In this document: piece after piece, positions 52,797 through 63,602 of the stretch
Layout: each line of letters starts with the position of its first letter
Position numbering within the stretch: position 1 is the stretch's first letter
DNA from: Niveispirillum irakense DSM 11586
Lineage (GTDB): Bacteria > Pseudomonadota > Alphaproteobacteria > Azospirillales > Azospirillaceae
Direction: 5' to 3'
Assembly (NCBI RefSeq): GCF_000429645.1
Contig: NZ_AUCG01000022.1
Location: 62,001-126,000 of the forward strand
DNA length: 64,000 bases
The notes under the pieces: generated by a model
Told to the model about the DNA's origin: nothing
The model's database searches: none
The model's input: the letters and a program-made list of their open reading frames with translations, nothing else
Program-made: the position numbers and the translations under genes

Positions 52797-53817
52797 TGAT
52801 CCGCATCGAAGCCCCGCCGGTTCTGGAGGTTCGTGACCTGCAAACCTGGTTCGATACCGAACGCGGGCTGGTGCGGTCGGTGGATGGTGTCAGTTTTTCC
52901 GCCCGGCCCGGTGAAACCGTGGCCATTGTGGGCGAAAGTGGATCAGGCAAAAGTGTCACCAGCCTTTCGGTGATGCGCCTGATTGCGGCCCCGGCAGGAA
53001 AGATCATGGGGGGATCGATCCTGTTCCGGGGCCGCGACGGAGGTTTGCGCGATCTGGTGACCGCCGATGCGGCAACCATGCGCACCCTGCGCGGCAATGA
53101 AATCTCGATGATTTTTCAGGAGCCGATGACCTCCCTCAACCCGGTCTATCCGGTGGGGGACCAGATTGCCGAAGCCATTGCCCTGCATCGCAACCTGGGT
53201 CGGAAACAGGCGTGGGCGGAGGCGGTGCGGATGCTGGAATTGGTGGGAATTCCAGCATCCGCCACACGCGCCAAGGATTATCCGCACCAGATGTCGGGCG
53301 GGATGCGCCAGCGGGTGATGATCGCCATGGCGCTGGCCTGCCGCCCGCTGCTGCTGATCGCCGATGAACCGACGACCGCCCTGGATGTCACCATCCAGGC
53401 GCAGATTCTGGAGCTGATGCGCCAGGCGCAGCGCGAGATGGGCATGGCGATCCTGTTCATCACCCATAATCTGGGTGTGGTGGCGGAAATGGCCGACCGG
53501 GTGGTGGTGATGTATGGCGGGCGGGTGGTGGAATCCGGCCCGATTGATCAGGTGTTCCGCACCCCGCTGCATCCCTATACGCGCGGGCTGATGGCCAGCG
53601 TGCCGGGATCGCCCTTCCGTTTCCGCGATGCACGCGGGCGGCTGCGGCTGCAGGCAATCCCCGGCAATGTGCCGGACCCGCGCCACCTGCCGCCCGGCTG
53701 CGCCTTTGCCAGCCGCTGCGCCGATGCGACCGACGCCTGCACCGCCGCGATGCCTGTGTTGGAAGCTGTGGCGGCTGACCATCAGGTGCGTTGCCTGCGC
53801 TGGAAGGAACTGCTGCC

Positions 53818-53821
<4 letters not shown>
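52796..53821 (+). CDS. Peptide ABC transporter ATP-binding protein (DppD-like)
   Basis: Cytoplasmic ATPase of 341 residues. Walker A is [13 protein letters not shown] (residues ~43-55), signature [15 protein letters not shown], Walker [17 protein letters not shown] and H-loop [15 protein letters not shown]. The C-terminal oligopeptide-transporter motif [13 protein letters not shown] and the cysteine cluster [14 protein letters not shown] are typical of DppD. Together with the DppF-like ATPase it should power the DppB/DppC-like permeases encoded on the other strand. Confidence 0.94.
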
Positions 53822-54792
<971 letters not shown>

Positions 54793-54834
54793 GGATAGGG
54801 TAGAAAGCCGGGGCCTTGACCCACCTATATCGCC

Positions 54835-55359
54835 TTATCCCGGTCGAAAGGCCCGACAGATTGCGGAATTGGTTTCCAACCTCGCCGCCCCGATCAGGTC
54901 CAGGCAATAGGGGATGGCCGGAAACACCGCCTTCAGGCACAGGTCGATGGCCGATGGTTTACCGGGAAGATTGACGATCAGCGACCGACCGCGCAGGCCG
55001 GCTGTCTGGCGTGACAGGATGGCGGTTGGCACCTGTTTCAGGCTTTCCATCCGCATCAATTCCCCAAAACCTGGCAACATCCGGTCGCATACTGTTTCCG
55101 TGGCCTCCGGCGTTACATCGCGCGGGGCCGGGCCGGTGCCGCCGGTGGTGACGACAAGACAGCAGCCATCATCACACAATGCGGCCAAAGCCGCCTCGAT
55201 CATCGGGCGATCATCCGGGACGCAGCGCCGCAGCGCCTCGAACGGTGTTGCCAGAATGGCCCGCAAGCTCGCCTCCACCGCAGGCCCTCCCTTATCCTCA
55301 TAGATGCCCTGGCTGGCTCGGTCGGAGATGGTGAGGATACCGATACGGGGGAGGTTCAT
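54835..55359 (-). CDS. mogA: Molybdopterin adenylyltransferase MogA
   Basis: Adenylates molybdopterin ahead of molybdenum insertion in cofactor synthesis. The 174-residue protein has the MoCF blocks IGILTISDRASQGIYEDKGGP, LVVTTGGTGPAPRDVTPEAT and SLIVNLPGKPSAIDLCLKAVFPAIPYCLDLI. Length is normal for MogA. Its proximity to the molybdenum enzyme NapA may be functional, though it is not in the same operon. Confidence 0.92.
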   Translation of the reverse strand: MNLPRIGILTISDRASQGIYEDKGGPAVEASLRAILATPFEALRRCVPDDRPMIEAALAALCDDGCCLVVTTGGTGPAPRDVTPEATETVCDRMLPGFGELMRMESLKQVPTAILSRQTAGLRGRSLIVNLPGKPSAIDLCLKAVFPAIPYCLDLIGAARLETNSAICRAFRPG

Positions 55360-55468
55360 GTCTCAAGCTTCCTGGATCGAAGGCAACCGGCTTTACCCAA
55401 CTGCGAGACTGCAACCATGACAGCATCAACCCGCCGCAACATTGCGTCGGGTCAATACCGGCCCATAA

Positions 55469-57502
55469 TCAGAAGCGCAGGTTCACCGTGCCATAGACGG
55501 CGCGGCCATCGCCCGGCGAATGCAGGCTCTGCGCCCCATCCCACCAGACATATTCATAATCCGTGTCGGTCAGGTTCTTGACCTGCAAGGACAGATCGAC
55601 ATTGTCATTGAGACGATAGGTGATTTCAGCGGCCAGCAGCACATAATCCCCGAATTTGCCGGTGCTGTTGGTCTGTTCCAGATAATAACGGCTCTGGCCA
55701 TTGGCGGAGAGGGACAGGGTGATATCGTCTGCCGCCTGCACATCAATCCCACCGGAGAACAGGCGCGCCGGGATATGGTCGATGCGCTTGCCCCGGCTGG
55801 CGGGGTTGGCCGGGTCCGGCGTTTCGATCACCGCCCGCTGCCAGGCCATGGCCATCCAGACTTCCAGCCAGCCCAGCGGGCGGAGATTGACCTGGGCATC
55901 CACCCCTTCCCGCTTGGTGCCGCCCAGATTGTCGAAATCGCCCAGCGGGTCGTTCAGCTTGCGCTTCACCTCCCCCGTCGCCGTCTGCTCCCAATAGGCC
56001 AGCCGGCTTTCCAGCCAGCGGGCTGGGGCATATTTCACCCCTGTTTCCCAACCTTCATTGGTGGAAGGCGCCAGATCGGTCACGCGCGGCGGGATTTTAT
56101 AGGCACCCGATCCGGCGCCAATCTGGAAGGTGCGGCCCCAATTGGCATAAAGCGTCACCCCGCCGCCGGCCGCCAGGGCGGCGCTGATTTTCGGCTGCTT
56201 GATGTTGCCATAATCATTGATGCTGTAATCGCGCCCGGTCAGCCCGTCATGGAAATCGCCTTCCACCTTGTCCACCCGATAGGCTGGCACGATGGTCAGA
56301 TAGTCGGTGGGCTGGATCACCGCCTGCACATAGGCGCCATAGACATCCAGATCGAATGTCTGGTCACGGGTCTGGCGCACCCGCCGGCGCTGCTGCGTCT
56401 GGAACCGCAGGCTTTCATTATCCTGAATCTGGAAATCGCCGCCGGCTTCCAGCATCACGCTGTGCAGGCCGAAATCCGGCAGATGATAATGGAGGGCGGC
56501 GATGCCACCCCATTGCCATTCATCGGCCACCCGCTCCTGCTGGGCGACATTGGCAGAAAACTGCACCCAGCGCTCATCCTTCAGCCGGTTGACGTAAGCC
56601 TTGGCGGTGGCCCCCAGATGGTCGCCCAGATCCAGGTCCAGATGCAGGCTGGCCTGTGTCGTCTCCCGCTCCCCCTCGTCACTGTCGGAGAAGCGGTAGG
56701 ATTGGGAGGGATTGCTGGCCGCGTCCGCCCGCGTCAGATAGCCCGGCTCCTGCGCATCATGGCGGCCATAGCGGATGCTGGCGCCGATGCGGCTGTCGCC
56801 ATCGCCCAGGCGGTAGAACCATTTCGCTGATGCCGCCCCGCGCTCAGCCTTGCCATGGTCGCGGTAACCATCGGTATGGCGGAAGGCGGCCATATAGTTC
56901 TGGCTCAGCCGGTCACCCTCAAAACCGGCCACGCTTTGCAGGTCGATGGTGCCGAAACTGCCGACAGTGGCGCGGGCGCGACGGTAATTGCCACCGGTCA
57001 GGGTGCGCATGTCGGCACTGCCGGCGATGGCGTTCAGGCCCCAGCGCGGATCATTGGTGCCGCGCACGGTTTCAATGGATGCCAGTTCAAGCGGGAAGAC
57101 GGCATCAATGAAGGGCATATTGCCATCATTGCTATTGCTGGGAATGCCATCGATCAAAAGCTTGACGGCATTGATCTCCCCTTCCCCATTAAACCCGCGG
57201 AAGGAGAATTTGCCCGACGACGTGCCCTGGTTGAAATCCGTCAACAACACGCCGGGCATGCGGCCCAGCAACTCCCAGCTATTATCGACAACCTGCCGCT
57301 CCAACTGGTCGGCCCCCAGCAGATCGACGGAACTGTAAAGATTGCTGCTGGACCGCACCATACGCTGGGCGGTGACCACAACCTCACCAATGGTGAAGCT
57401 GGAATCAGCACTCTGCGCGGTGGCATCGCCAAAGGCTGCCAGAGACAGGGCAAACAGCGAACCACAGCCCAGCAGGAAGGTGCGGGTGGACAGTTTTTTC
57501 AT
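55469..57502 (-). CDS. TonB-dependent outer-membrane receptor
   Basis: A 677-residue outer-membrane receptor. It has a signal peptide (LGCGSLFALSLAAFGDATAQ), TonB-box-like IGEVVVTAQRM, a plug domain to about residue 165 (GRMPGVLLTDFNQGTSSGKFSFRGFNG, SIETVRGTNDPRWGLNAIAGSAD) and a barrel ending in YGTVNLRF with the C-terminal Phe needed for barrel insertion. The ligand is unknown. The gene behind it in the same orientation (57597-57947) is DUF2946-like, a family often near metal-uptake receptors, so a metal or metal chelate is possible. Confidence 0.87.
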   Translation of the reverse strand: MKKLSTRTFLLGCGSLFALSLAAFGDATAQSADSSFTIGEVVVTAQRMVRSSSNLYSSVDLLGADQLERQVVDNSWELLGRMPGVLLTDFNQGTSSGKFSFRGFNGEGEINAVKLLIDGIPSNSNDGNMPFIDAVFPLELASIETVRGTNDPRWGLNAIAGSADMRTLTGGNYRRARATVGSFGTIDLQSVAGFEGDRLSQNYMAAFRHTDGYRDHGKAERGAASAKWFYRLGDGDSRIGASIRYGRHDAQEPGYLTRADAASNPSQSYRFSDSDEGERETTQASLHLDLDLGDHLGATAKAYVNRLKDERWVQFSANVAQQERVADEWQWGGIAALHYHLPDFGLHSVMLEAGGDFQIQDNESLRFQTQQRRRVRQTRDQTFDLDVYGAYVQAVIQPTDYLTIVPAYRVDKVEGDFHDGLTGRDYSINDYGNIKQPKISAALAAGGGVTLYANWGRTFQIGAGSGAYKIPPRVTDLAPSTNEGWETGVKYAPARWLESRLAYWEQTATGEVKRKLNDPLGDFDNLGGTKREGVDAQVNLRPLGWLEVWMAMAWQRAVIETPDPANPASRGKRIDHIPARLFSGGIDVQAADDITLSLSANGQSRYYLEQTNSTGKFGDYVLLAAEITYRLNDNVDLSLQVKNLTDTDYEYVWWDGAQSLHSPGDGRAVYGTVNLRF

Positions 57503-57596
57503 GATTACTACTCAAGGCGGAAACAGGCGCAGTCGCACGCCTGCGCAACCCGGCATTGACCGGGCGCATGAAGAGGATAAACGCGATGGAGAGGTT

Positions 57597-57947
57597 TCAG
57601 GCCGTCTGGCCGAGGGGCGGTCCGCGCGCCAGACGCATCCGCGACGAAATGGGCCGCGCTGTCAGCGACGGCTTGGCGACCAGCAGATCAACTGTTTGGT
57701 CCAGACCGGGGGTGACGACCAAAAAATCAGCAGATGGTATCGGGACAATCTGACTGAAGACGAGCGCAAAGGGGCACGGATCCACCCTGTCCCTGTCCGT
57801 ACCAGACTGGCCGTCAGGGGATTTGGCCACCCCGCTGCAAATGACCAGCACGGGCCCGCTTTCCGCCCATGTCGATACGTCCGGCATGGTCCCCACAGGG
57901 ATCATCGCCCGTATCAGCATGACAAATAGAAGAAAGCGCAGCATCAG
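57597..57947 (-). CDS. DUF2946-like small exported/membrane protein
   Basis: A 116-residue protein with one N-terminal hydrophobic segment (MLRFLLFVMLIRAMIPVGTMP), the spaced motif LVICSG, then DPCPFALVF, and a C-terminal RGPP. That pattern matches DUF2946 proteins as I recall them; they frequently lie near copper or other metal genes, but their function is unknown. The ATG at 57947 starts directly at the hydrophobic segment; a TTG at 58001 would add 18 residues and is possible. It precedes the TonB receptor by 94 bp in the same orientation. Confidence 0.55.
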   Translation of the reverse strand: MMLRFLLFVMLIRAMIPVGTMPDVSTWAESGPVLVICSGVAKSPDGQSGTDRDRVDPCPFALVFSQIVPIPSADFLVVTPGLDQTVDLLVAKPSLTARPISSRMRLARGPPLGQTA

Positions 57948-58097
57948 GAACCGGACCAGAAGGGAATATGCCGACCAAATCGGCTCGTATAGCGTGACCA
58001 AACAGGGGAACCTATCAAGAATAGGCTCACTGCGTCGCCGTTGTGCGGTCAACACGGATGATTGGTCAAGTAGTGTCAGATAAAGGACACTCGCTTG

Positions 58098-58111
58098 TTG
58101 ATCCAGGTCAA
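58098..58111. promoter_or_regulatory. FNR/DNR-like site upstream of the DUF2946-TonB receptor genes
   Basis: TTGATCCAGGTCAA matches TTGAT-N4-ATCAA at nine of ten defined positions. It lies about 150 bp before the DUF2946-like start on the minus strand, next to the end of the CRP/FNR gene. Confidence 0.4.
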
Positions 58112-58167
58112 GCTCCGCCCCCTTTTGGCAACAGACTTTCCGTCGCTGGCGGACCGATAACTTTTTA

Positions 58168-58893
58168 TCACTCCGCAATGATGGAGAGTGGCCCTTCATC
58201 TGCATCAATCAACGGGGCTGGGCGGGAAAAGGCAACCAACCGGTCGCGATCCTGAATGATCAGCCGACCGCCCTGTACTGCCAGCCCATGATCGCGCAGG
58301 GCGGAAAAGGCGCGTGATAGATTCTCAGCCGTCATCCCCAGCCGGGATGCCAGGGTGCGCTTGTCAAAAGGCAGCGTCACCTCATCAGCCTCGCCCGCCA
58401 GAGCCAGCACATAACATCCCAGGCGCTGTACACCCGTCCGCAGCTTCAAATCCTTGATCTGACGGACCAGCCGGCGGAAATGCTGCGCCAGTTCTGCCAT
58501 CACCGGGGTGGACAGGTCAGGATCGGCCGCCACCGCCCGGCGAAAGGCGCCGGTTTCCAATAACAATATGCGAGAGGGCACCAAGGTACGGGCGGACATC
58601 AGATAGGGGGCGCCCGTCAGGGCTGCTGCAAGGATAAAACTGTCAACCGGGAACAGGATATCCACCACCGCCTCGTTCCCATCCTGATCGCGGGCAAACA
58701 GCTCCACCCCGCCTTCCAGCAGCACCATCAGGAAATCGGCCTGCTCCCCCTCGTTGAACAGCAGGGTGCCACGTGGATAGCGTTGCAAAGACCCGCCAGC
58801 GACCAAGCCTGATAACTGGTCCTCAGTCACCTTGGCGAATATGGGAATATTGCGCACCAGGATCAGATCATCGGGTTTCATTATCATCGTCAT
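58168..58893 (-). CDS. CRP/FNR-family transcriptional regulator (DNR/NnrR-like, without Fe-S cysteines)
   Basis: A 241-residue regulator with an N-terminal cyclic-nucleotide-type sensor domain (IPIFAKVTEDQLSGLVAGG, YPRGTLLFNEGEQADFLMVLLEGGVELF), a dimer helix and a C-terminal HTH (DKRTLASRLGMTAENLSRAFSALRDHGL). The N-terminal cysteine cluster of FNR is missing; the only cysteine is near residue 168, so an Fe-S oxygen sensor is excluded, while a heme or NO sensor of the DNR/NnrR type fits. The recognition helix with E-x-x-S-R suits TTGAT sites. It is divergent from nap, with such sites between them. Confidence 0.85.
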   Translation of the reverse strand: MTMIMKPDDLILVRNIPIFAKVTEDQLSGLVAGGSLQRYPRGTLLFNEGEQADFLMVLLEGGVELFARDQDGNEAVVDILFPVDSFILAAALTGAPYLMSARTLVPSRILLLETGAFRRAVAADPDLSTPVMAELAQHFRRLVRQIKDLKLRTGVQRLGCYVLALAGEADEVTLPFDKRTLASRLGMTAENLSRAFSALRDHGLAVQGGRLIIQDRDRLVAFSRPAPLIDADEGPLSIIAE

Positions 58894-59010
58894 CTGAACA
58901 GAGGAGGTCGCCGGATAGGTAGGGCATAGGGCTATCGCCCGTCAACACCACCCGACACAAACTGCCAAGCGACGCTCCACCATAAGGGTCGATATATAGA
59001 TAATACAGAA

Positions 59011-59030
59011 TAATTGATAATTATCAATTA
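59011..59030. promoter_or_regulatory. 20-bp perfect palindrome containing an FNR-type site
   Basis: TAATTGATAATTATCAATTA is a perfect palindrome; its core TTGATAATTATCAA matches the FNR/DNR consensus. It lies about 120 bp before the CRP/FNR start and 157 bp before napE, so autoregulation is possible. Confidence 0.65.
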
Positions 59031-59054
59031 ATGAGATTGAATTAATCAATGTCG

Positions 59055-59072
59055 ATGTATTTTAAAATACAT
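59055..59072. repeat. 18-bp perfect palindrome between the FNR-type sites
   Basis: ATGTATTTTAAAATACAT is self-complementary over its whole length. It does not match the FNR consensus and may bind a second regulator. Confidence 0.5.
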
Positions 59073-59109
59073 AGCGTTATTGATTACATATTTTTGCCTA
59101 TACATAGAA

Positions 59110-59123
59110 TTGATCCTGATCAA
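59110..59123 (+). promoter_or_regulatory. FNR/DNR site of the nap promoter
   Basis: TTGATCCTGATCAA is a perfect consensus site. A weak -10 (TATTGG, 59147-59152) places a start near 59158, so the site centre is at about -41.5, the class II activating position. Confidence 0.7.
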
Positions 59124-59186
59124 TGCTTGCTTATCACCCTCCGCGCTATTGGTTTTCTGGGCAAACAATAGATCTGGCAGGTCGTA

Positions 59187-59345
59187 ATGGACACCACCCC
59201 CACCCGGCACGGCAAACGCTTTGAACTACTGACCTTCGCCTTTCTGGCCTTCGGTCTGATCCCGGTGCTCTCCATCGGGGTGGTGGCTGCCTATGGCTTC
59301 GCTGTCTGGATATACCAGATGTTCGCCGGCCCGCCGGGCATGTGA
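59187..59345 (+). CDS. napE: Periplasmic nitrate reductase accessory protein NapE
   Basis: A 52-residue inner-membrane protein with one long hydrophobic segment (LLTFAFLAFGLIPVLSIGVV), the usual NapE size and pattern including KRFELLTFAFLAF and YGFAVWIYQM. Its role is not known beyond being the first gene of nap operons. It begins about 64 bp after the FNR-type site and 14 bp before napF. Confidence 0.85.
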   Translation: MDTTPTRHGKRFELLTFAFLAFGLIPVLSIGVVAAYGFAVWIYQMFAGPPGM

Positions 59346-59358
59346 CGGGGGACGTGTC

Positions 59359-59667
59359 ATGGAAACAAGGCTATCCCGCCGCGCCCTGTTCGGACGCGGG
59401 CCAGACCCTGCCATCCCCCGTCCCGCTGATCTACCCGTCGGCCCGCCGCTCGCTATCATTGCTGCCCATTGTCTGGCGGAAACCGGTGCCTATTGCCGGA
59501 CCTGCGGCGATGCCTGCCCGGAAGGCGCCATCCGCTTTCTGTTGCAGCCGCGTGGGCGGGCACGGGCGGATGTGGATGGGGACCGCTGCACCGGCTGCGG
59601 TGACTGCCTGGGCCCCTGCCCCGTCGGCGCCATCCAGCTTGCCCCCCGCTATGGAGACAGCGCATGA
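59359..59667 (+). CDS. napF: Short NapF ferredoxin-type protein
   Basis: A 102-residue iron-sulfur protein that in other bacteria helps load the Fe-S cluster of NapA in the cytoplasm. It starts with LSRRALFGRG, as in NapF. The motif CTGCGDCLGPCPVGAI is a complete 4Fe-4S ligand set; the other, CRTCGDACPEGAI, has only three close cysteines plus an earlier one. Typical NapF is about 160 residues with four clusters, so this one is shortened, keeping two. It overlaps napD by four bases. Confidence 0.82.
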   Translation: METRLSRRALFGRGPDPAIPRPADLPVGPPLAIIAAHCLAETGAYCRTCGDACPEGAIRFLLQPRGRARADVDGDRCTGCGDCLGPCPVGAIQLAPRYGDSA

Positions 59668-59933
59668 GCGATGAAATCCACATTTCCAGCCTGATCGTCC
59701 ATGCCCGCCCGGATGCGCTGGCCGGCATCGCCGACCGCATCCAGGCGCTGGGGGGCGAGATCGTGCCCAGTGCCGGCGATGCCAGCCGGCTGATCGTGCT
59801 GATCGAACAGCCCAGCGCCCGCGCCACGGCGGACCTGCTGGATGCCATCAATGTCCTTCAGGGCGTCTACAGCGCCCTTCCCGTCTATCACCACGCCGAA
59901 CCAGCGGTGTGCCTTGCGGAGCCCATGCCATGA
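59664..59933 (+). CDS. napD: NapA signal-peptide chaperone NapD
   Basis: An 89-residue cytoplasmic chaperone that binds the Tat signal of NapA until the cofactor is inserted. Family blocks are [19 protein letters not shown] at the start and [11 protein letters not shown], then [18 protein letters not shown]. It overlaps napF and napA by four bases each. Confidence 0.9.
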   Translation: MSDEIHISSLIVHARPDALAGIADRIQALGGEIVPSAGDASRLIVLIEQPSARATADLLDAINVLQGVYSALPVYHHAEPAVCLAEPMP

Positions 59934-62431
59934 CACTGACCCGCCGCGATTATCTGAAGGCCCAGGCTGCCGCGACGGCGGCCGCCACCGCCGGCGTCAC
60001 CCTGCAGGCCGGCGCCACGCAATTACCCACCGGCATGGATGCCAAGGTGAAATGGTCCAAGGCCGCCTGCCGCTTCTGCGGCACCGGTTGCAGTGTCATG
60101 GTGGGGGTGAAGGAAGGCCGCATCGTCGCCACCCATGGCGACCAGAAGGCCGAGGTGAACCGGGGCCTGAACTGTGTGAAGGGCTATTTCCTGTCCAAGA
60201 TCATCTATGGCCAGGACCGGCTGACCACGCCGATGCTGCGCATGAAGAACGGCCAGTACGCCAAGGAGGGGGATTTCACCCCCATCAGCTGGGATCAGGC
60301 CTTTGACATCATGGCCGAGAAATGGAAGGCCACGCTGAAGGCCAAGGGGCCGGAAGCCATCGGCATGTTCGGGTCCGGGCAATGGACGGTGCATGAAGGC
60401 TATGCCGCCGTCAAACTGATGAAGGCCGGCTTCCGCTCCAACAATATCGATCCCAATGCCCGGCACTGCATGGCGTCGGCCGTGGCCGGTTTCATGCGCA
60501 CCTTCGGCATTGATGAGCCGATGGGCTGTTACGATGATATCGAAGCCGCCGACGCCTTTGTGCTGTGGGGCAGCAACATGGCGGAGATGCACCCCGTCCT
60601 GTGGACCCGCGTCACCGACCGCCGCCTGTCCAACCCGGATGTGAAAGTGGCGGTGCTGTCCACCTTCGAACATCGCTCGTTTGAGTTGGCGGACATCCCC
60701 ATGGTGTTCACGCCGCAGACCGATCTGGCCATCCTGAACTATATCGCCAACCACATCATCCAGACCGGGCGGGTGAACAAGGATTTCGTCAATAAGCATA
60801 CGACGTTCGTGAAGGGCCGCACCGATATCGGCTATGGGCTGCGGCCCGACAATCCGCTGGAAAAGGCGGCCAAGAATGCCGGCAACGCCAATGAGTCCGA
60901 CCCGATCAGTTTTGAGGAATTTGCCGCCTTCGTCGCCCCCTATACGCTGGAGAAGGTGGCCGCCCAGTCCGGCGTGCCAGCAGCTAGGCTGAAGGCGCTG
61001 GCGGAGCTTTACGCCGACCCGAAGATCAAGGTCACCAGCTTCTGGACCATGGGCTTCAACCAGCATACGCGCGGCGTCTGGGCCAATAATCTTTGCTATA
61101 ATATCCATCTGCTGACGGGGAAAATCTCCCAGCCCGGCAACAGCCCCTTCTCGCTCACCGGTCAGCCCAGCGCCTGCGGCACGGCGCGGGAGGTTGGCAC
61201 CTTCTCCCACCGGCTGCCCGCCGACATGGTGGTGACGAATGCCGAACACCGCGCCCATGCCGAACATCTGTGGAAGCTGCCGGAAGGCACCATCCCGGCC
61301 AAACCCGGCTTCCATGCCGTGCAGCAGGACCGGATGCTGAAGGATGGCAAGCTGAACTGCTACTGGGTGCAGGTGAACAACAATATGCAGGCGGCCCCCA
61401 ATACGGGGAACGAGACCTGGCCCGGCTATCGCAACCCGGACAATTTCATCGTCGTCTCAGACGCTTACCCCACCGTCACCACCATGGCGGCCGATCTGGT
61501 GCTGCCCGCCGCCATGTGGGTGGAAAAGGAAGGCGCTTACGGCAATGCCGAGCGCCGCACCCAGGTCTGGCACCAGCTGGTGAACGCGCCAGGCGACGCG
61601 CGGTCGGACCTGTGGCAGTTGGTGGAATTCTCCAAACGCTTCAAGGTGGAAGAGGTCTGGCCGGAGGAATTGCTGGCCAAGGCCCCGGAATTCCGCGGCA
61701 AGACCCTGTTCGATATCCTTTATCGCAACGGGCAGGTGGACAGGTTCCCCCTCAGCGAATGCGACCCGGCCTATGAAAACCGCGAGTCCAAGGAACTGGG
61801 CTTCTATCTGCAAAAGGGGCTGTTTGAGGAATATGCCAGCTTTGGCCGGGGCCATGGCCATGATCTGGCCCCCTATGAGCGCTATCACGAAGAACGCGGC
61901 CTGCGCTGGCCGGTGGTGAATGGCCAGGAAACGCGCTGGCGTTTCCGCGAAGGCAGCGACCCCTATGTGCCGGCGGGCGAAGGGATGCGCTTTTACGGGC
62001 ATAAGGATGGCAAGGCCCGCATCTTCGCCCTGCCCTATGAACCGCCGGCCGAAAGCCCGGACACGGATTATCCGTTCTGGCTGTCCACCGGCCGGGTGCT
62101 GGAACATTGGCACTCCGGTTCCATGACACGCCGCGTGCCGGAACTGCACCGCGCCGTGCCGCAGGCGCTCTGCTACATGCATCCCGATGATGCCCAAGCG
62201 ATGAATGTGCGGCGCGGGCAGGAAGTGCTGGTGGCCTCGCGTCGGGGTCAGGTGCGGGCGCGGGTGGAAACGCGCGGCCGCAACAAGCCGCCGCGCGGGC
62301 TGGTCTTCGTGCCCTGGTTTGATGCCGATGTGCTGATCAACCGCGTCACGCTGGATGCCACCGACCCGATCTCCAAACAGACCGACTTCAAGAAATGCGC
62401 CGTGCGCATCACGCCGGTCCAGGGGGCATGA
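59930..62431 (+). CDS. napA: Periplasmic nitrate reductase catalytic subunit NapA
   Basis: Reduces nitrate to nitrite in the periplasm with a bis-MGD molybdenum centre. The 833-residue protein is full length. Residues 1-31 form a twin-arginine signal ([17 protein letters not shown]). The 4Fe-4S cluster ligands are Cys47, Cys50, Cys54 and Cys82 ([14 protein letters not shown]), and the molybdenum ligand is Cys180 in RHCMAS. Other family blocks are [24 protein letters not shown] and [22 protein letters not shown]. Start 59930 is in an ATGA overlap with napD. Confidence 0.97.
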   Translation: MTLTRRDYLKAQAAATAAATAGVTLQAGATQLPTGMDAKVKWSKAACRFCGTGCSVMVGVKEGRIVATHGDQKAEVNRGLNCVKGYFLSKIIYGQDRLTTPMLRMKNGQYAKEGDFTPISWDQAFDIMAEKWKATLKAKGPEAIGMFGSGQWTVHEGYAAVKLMKAGFRSNNIDPNARHCMASAVAGFMRTFGIDEPMGCYDDIEAADAFVLWGSNMAEMHPVLWTRVTDRRLSNPDVKVAVLSTFEHRSFELADIPMVFTPQTDLAILNYIANHIIQTGRVNKDFVNKHTTFVKGRTDIGYGLRPDNPLEKAAKNAGNANESDPISFEEFAAFVAPYTLEKVAAQSGVPAARLKALAELYADPKIKVTSFWTMGFNQHTRGVWANNLCYNIHLLTGKISQPGNSPFSLTGQPSACGTAREVGTFSHRLPADMVVTNAEHRAHAEHLWKLPEGTIPAKPGFHAVQQDRMLKDGKLNCYWVQVNNNMQAAPNTGNETWPGYRNPDNFIVVSDAYPTVTTMAADLVLPAAMWVEKEGAYGNAERRTQVWHQLVNAPGDARSDLWQLVEFSKRFKVEEVWPEELLAKAPEFRGKTLFDILYRNGQVDRFPLSECDPAYENRESKELGFYLQKGLFEEYASFGRGHGHDLAPYERYHEERGLRWPVVNGQETRWRFREGSDPYVPAGEGMRFYGHKDGKARIFALPYEPPAESPDTDYPFWLSTGRVLEHWHSGSMTRRVPELHRAVPQALCYMHPDDAQAMNVRRGQEVLVASRRGQVRARVETRGRNKPPRGLVFVPWFDADVLINRVTLDATDPISKQTDFKKCAVRITPVQGA

Positions 62432-62964
62432 TCATGAAGAACCTCCGTACCGCCCTGATCCTTTCCCTGCTGGCGGCCTTGCCCGTGCTGGGCGTGCCGG
62501 TGGCGCAGAAAGCCTTCGCCACCGATCCGGCCCCCAGCGCCACCATCCGCGACATTACCGCCAGCGGTCGCCCGGCCTTCACCGGGGCCGAGGGGCTGAC
62601 CGTGCAGGAAGCACCGCCCATCCCGAAGGATGCCACCGACGACCGCCGCCGCCAGCGCAATTATCCTGAACAGCCGCCGGTGATCCCGCATCAGATCGTG
62701 GGCTATCAGTTAGACCTGCGCGCCAATAAGTGCCTGACCTGCCATGCGCGGGAATTTACCGGCGACAGTCAGGCGCCGATGATCTCCGTCACCCATTTCC
62801 AGGATCGGGATGGGCAGGTGCTGGGGGCTGTGTCGGCGCGGCGCTATTTCTGCCTGCAATGCCATGTGCCGCAGGCCGATGTGCAGCCGCGCGTGCCCAA
62901 TGACTTCCGCGATGTGGATAGCGTGATCCGCGAAGCCCACCCCACAGCGAAGGGGGGTAAATGA
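62428..62964 (+). CDS. napB: Diheme cytochrome NapB
   Basis: Small periplasmic electron-transfer subunit of NapAB. The 178-residue precursor has a signal peptide ([22 protein letters not shown]) and two CxxCH heme sites (CLTCH, CLQCH), each with a distal histidine in PPVIPHQ and SVTHFQ. The start at 62428 overlaps the napA stop; 62434 is an alternative. Confidence 0.94.
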   Translation: MIMKNLRTALILSLLAALPVLGVPVAQKAFATDPAPSATIRDITASGRPAFTGAEGLTVQEAPPIPKDATDDRRRQRNYPEQPPVIPHQIVGYQLDLRANKCLTCHAREFTGDSQAPMISVTHFQDRDGQVLGAVSARRYFCLQCHVPQADVQPRVPNDFRDVDSVIREAHPTAKGGK

Positions 62965-63599
62965 TGGGTATCATCCGCCGTGCGCTTGATATGGCCAAAT
63001 GGGCCTGGACGGTCTTCAACCGCCCTGCCGGCCATCTGGGGATCGGCTTCCTTACCATCGGCGGCTTTGTGGCTGGTGTGCTCTGGTGGGGTGGGTTCAA
63101 CACTGCATTGGAAATGACCAACAAGGAGGCGTTCTGCATTGGCTGCCATGAGATGAAGGACAATCCCTATGCCGATCTGAAACAGACCATCCATTATTCA
63201 AACCGGTCCGGGGTACGCGCTACCTGTCCCGATTGCCATGTGCCCCATAACTGGACCGATAAGATCGCCCGCAAGATGCAGGCCTCCAAAGAGGTCTGGG
63301 GCAAGATTTTCGGCACCGTGAACACGCCGGAGAAATTCGAGGCCAAGCGCAAGGAGCTGGCCAGCCACGAATGGGCCCGGTTGAAGGCCAACAATTCCCT
63401 GGAATGCCGTAATTGCCATAGCGCCGACAGCATGGATATCACCCGCCAGGGCGCGCGGGGGGCCGAGGCGCACCAGCGCTTCCTGTTCACCGGTCAGGCC
63501 ACCTGCATCGACTGTCACAAGGGCATCGCCCACCGGCTGCCCGACATGACCGGCGTGCCGATCTGGACAATGCCGCAGCAAGCGGCGGCCCCTCATTAA
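62961..63599 (+). CDS. napC: Membrane-anchored tetraheme quinol dehydrogenase NapC
   Basis: Oxidises membrane quinol and passes electrons to NapB. The 212-residue protein has one N-terminal membrane anchor ([21 protein letters not shown]) and four CxxCH heme sites: CIGCH, CPDCH, CRNCH and CIDCH. The operon has no napG/napH, so electron entry is through NapC alone. It overlaps napB by four bases and is the last nap gene. Confidence 0.95.
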   Translation: MMGIIRRALDMAKWAWTVFNRPAGHLGIGFLTIGGFVAGVLWWGGFNTALEMTNKEAFCIGCHEMKDNPYADLKQTIHYSNRSGVRATCPDCHVPHNWTDKIARKMQASKEVWGKIFGTVNTPEKFEAKRKELASHEWARLKANNSLECRNCHSADSMDITRQGARGAEAHQRFLFTGQATCIDCHKGIAHRLPDMTGVPIWTMPQQAAAPH

Positions 63600-63602
63600 T
63601 CA

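Larger units (their letters stand above)
58894..59186. other. Divergent CRP/FNR-nap regulatory region with several palindromes
   Basis: About 290 bp, AT-rich between 58985 and 59105. It contains two perfect TTGAT-N4-ATCAA sites (59014-59027, 59110-59123), an 18-bp perfect palindrome (59055-59072) and a near-site TTGAATTAATCAA (59037-59049). No gene is present. Confidence 0.7.

Noticed and set aside
60023..61315. 430-codon minus-strand frame inside napA
   Set aside because: Shadow of NapA, which carries all catalytic residues.
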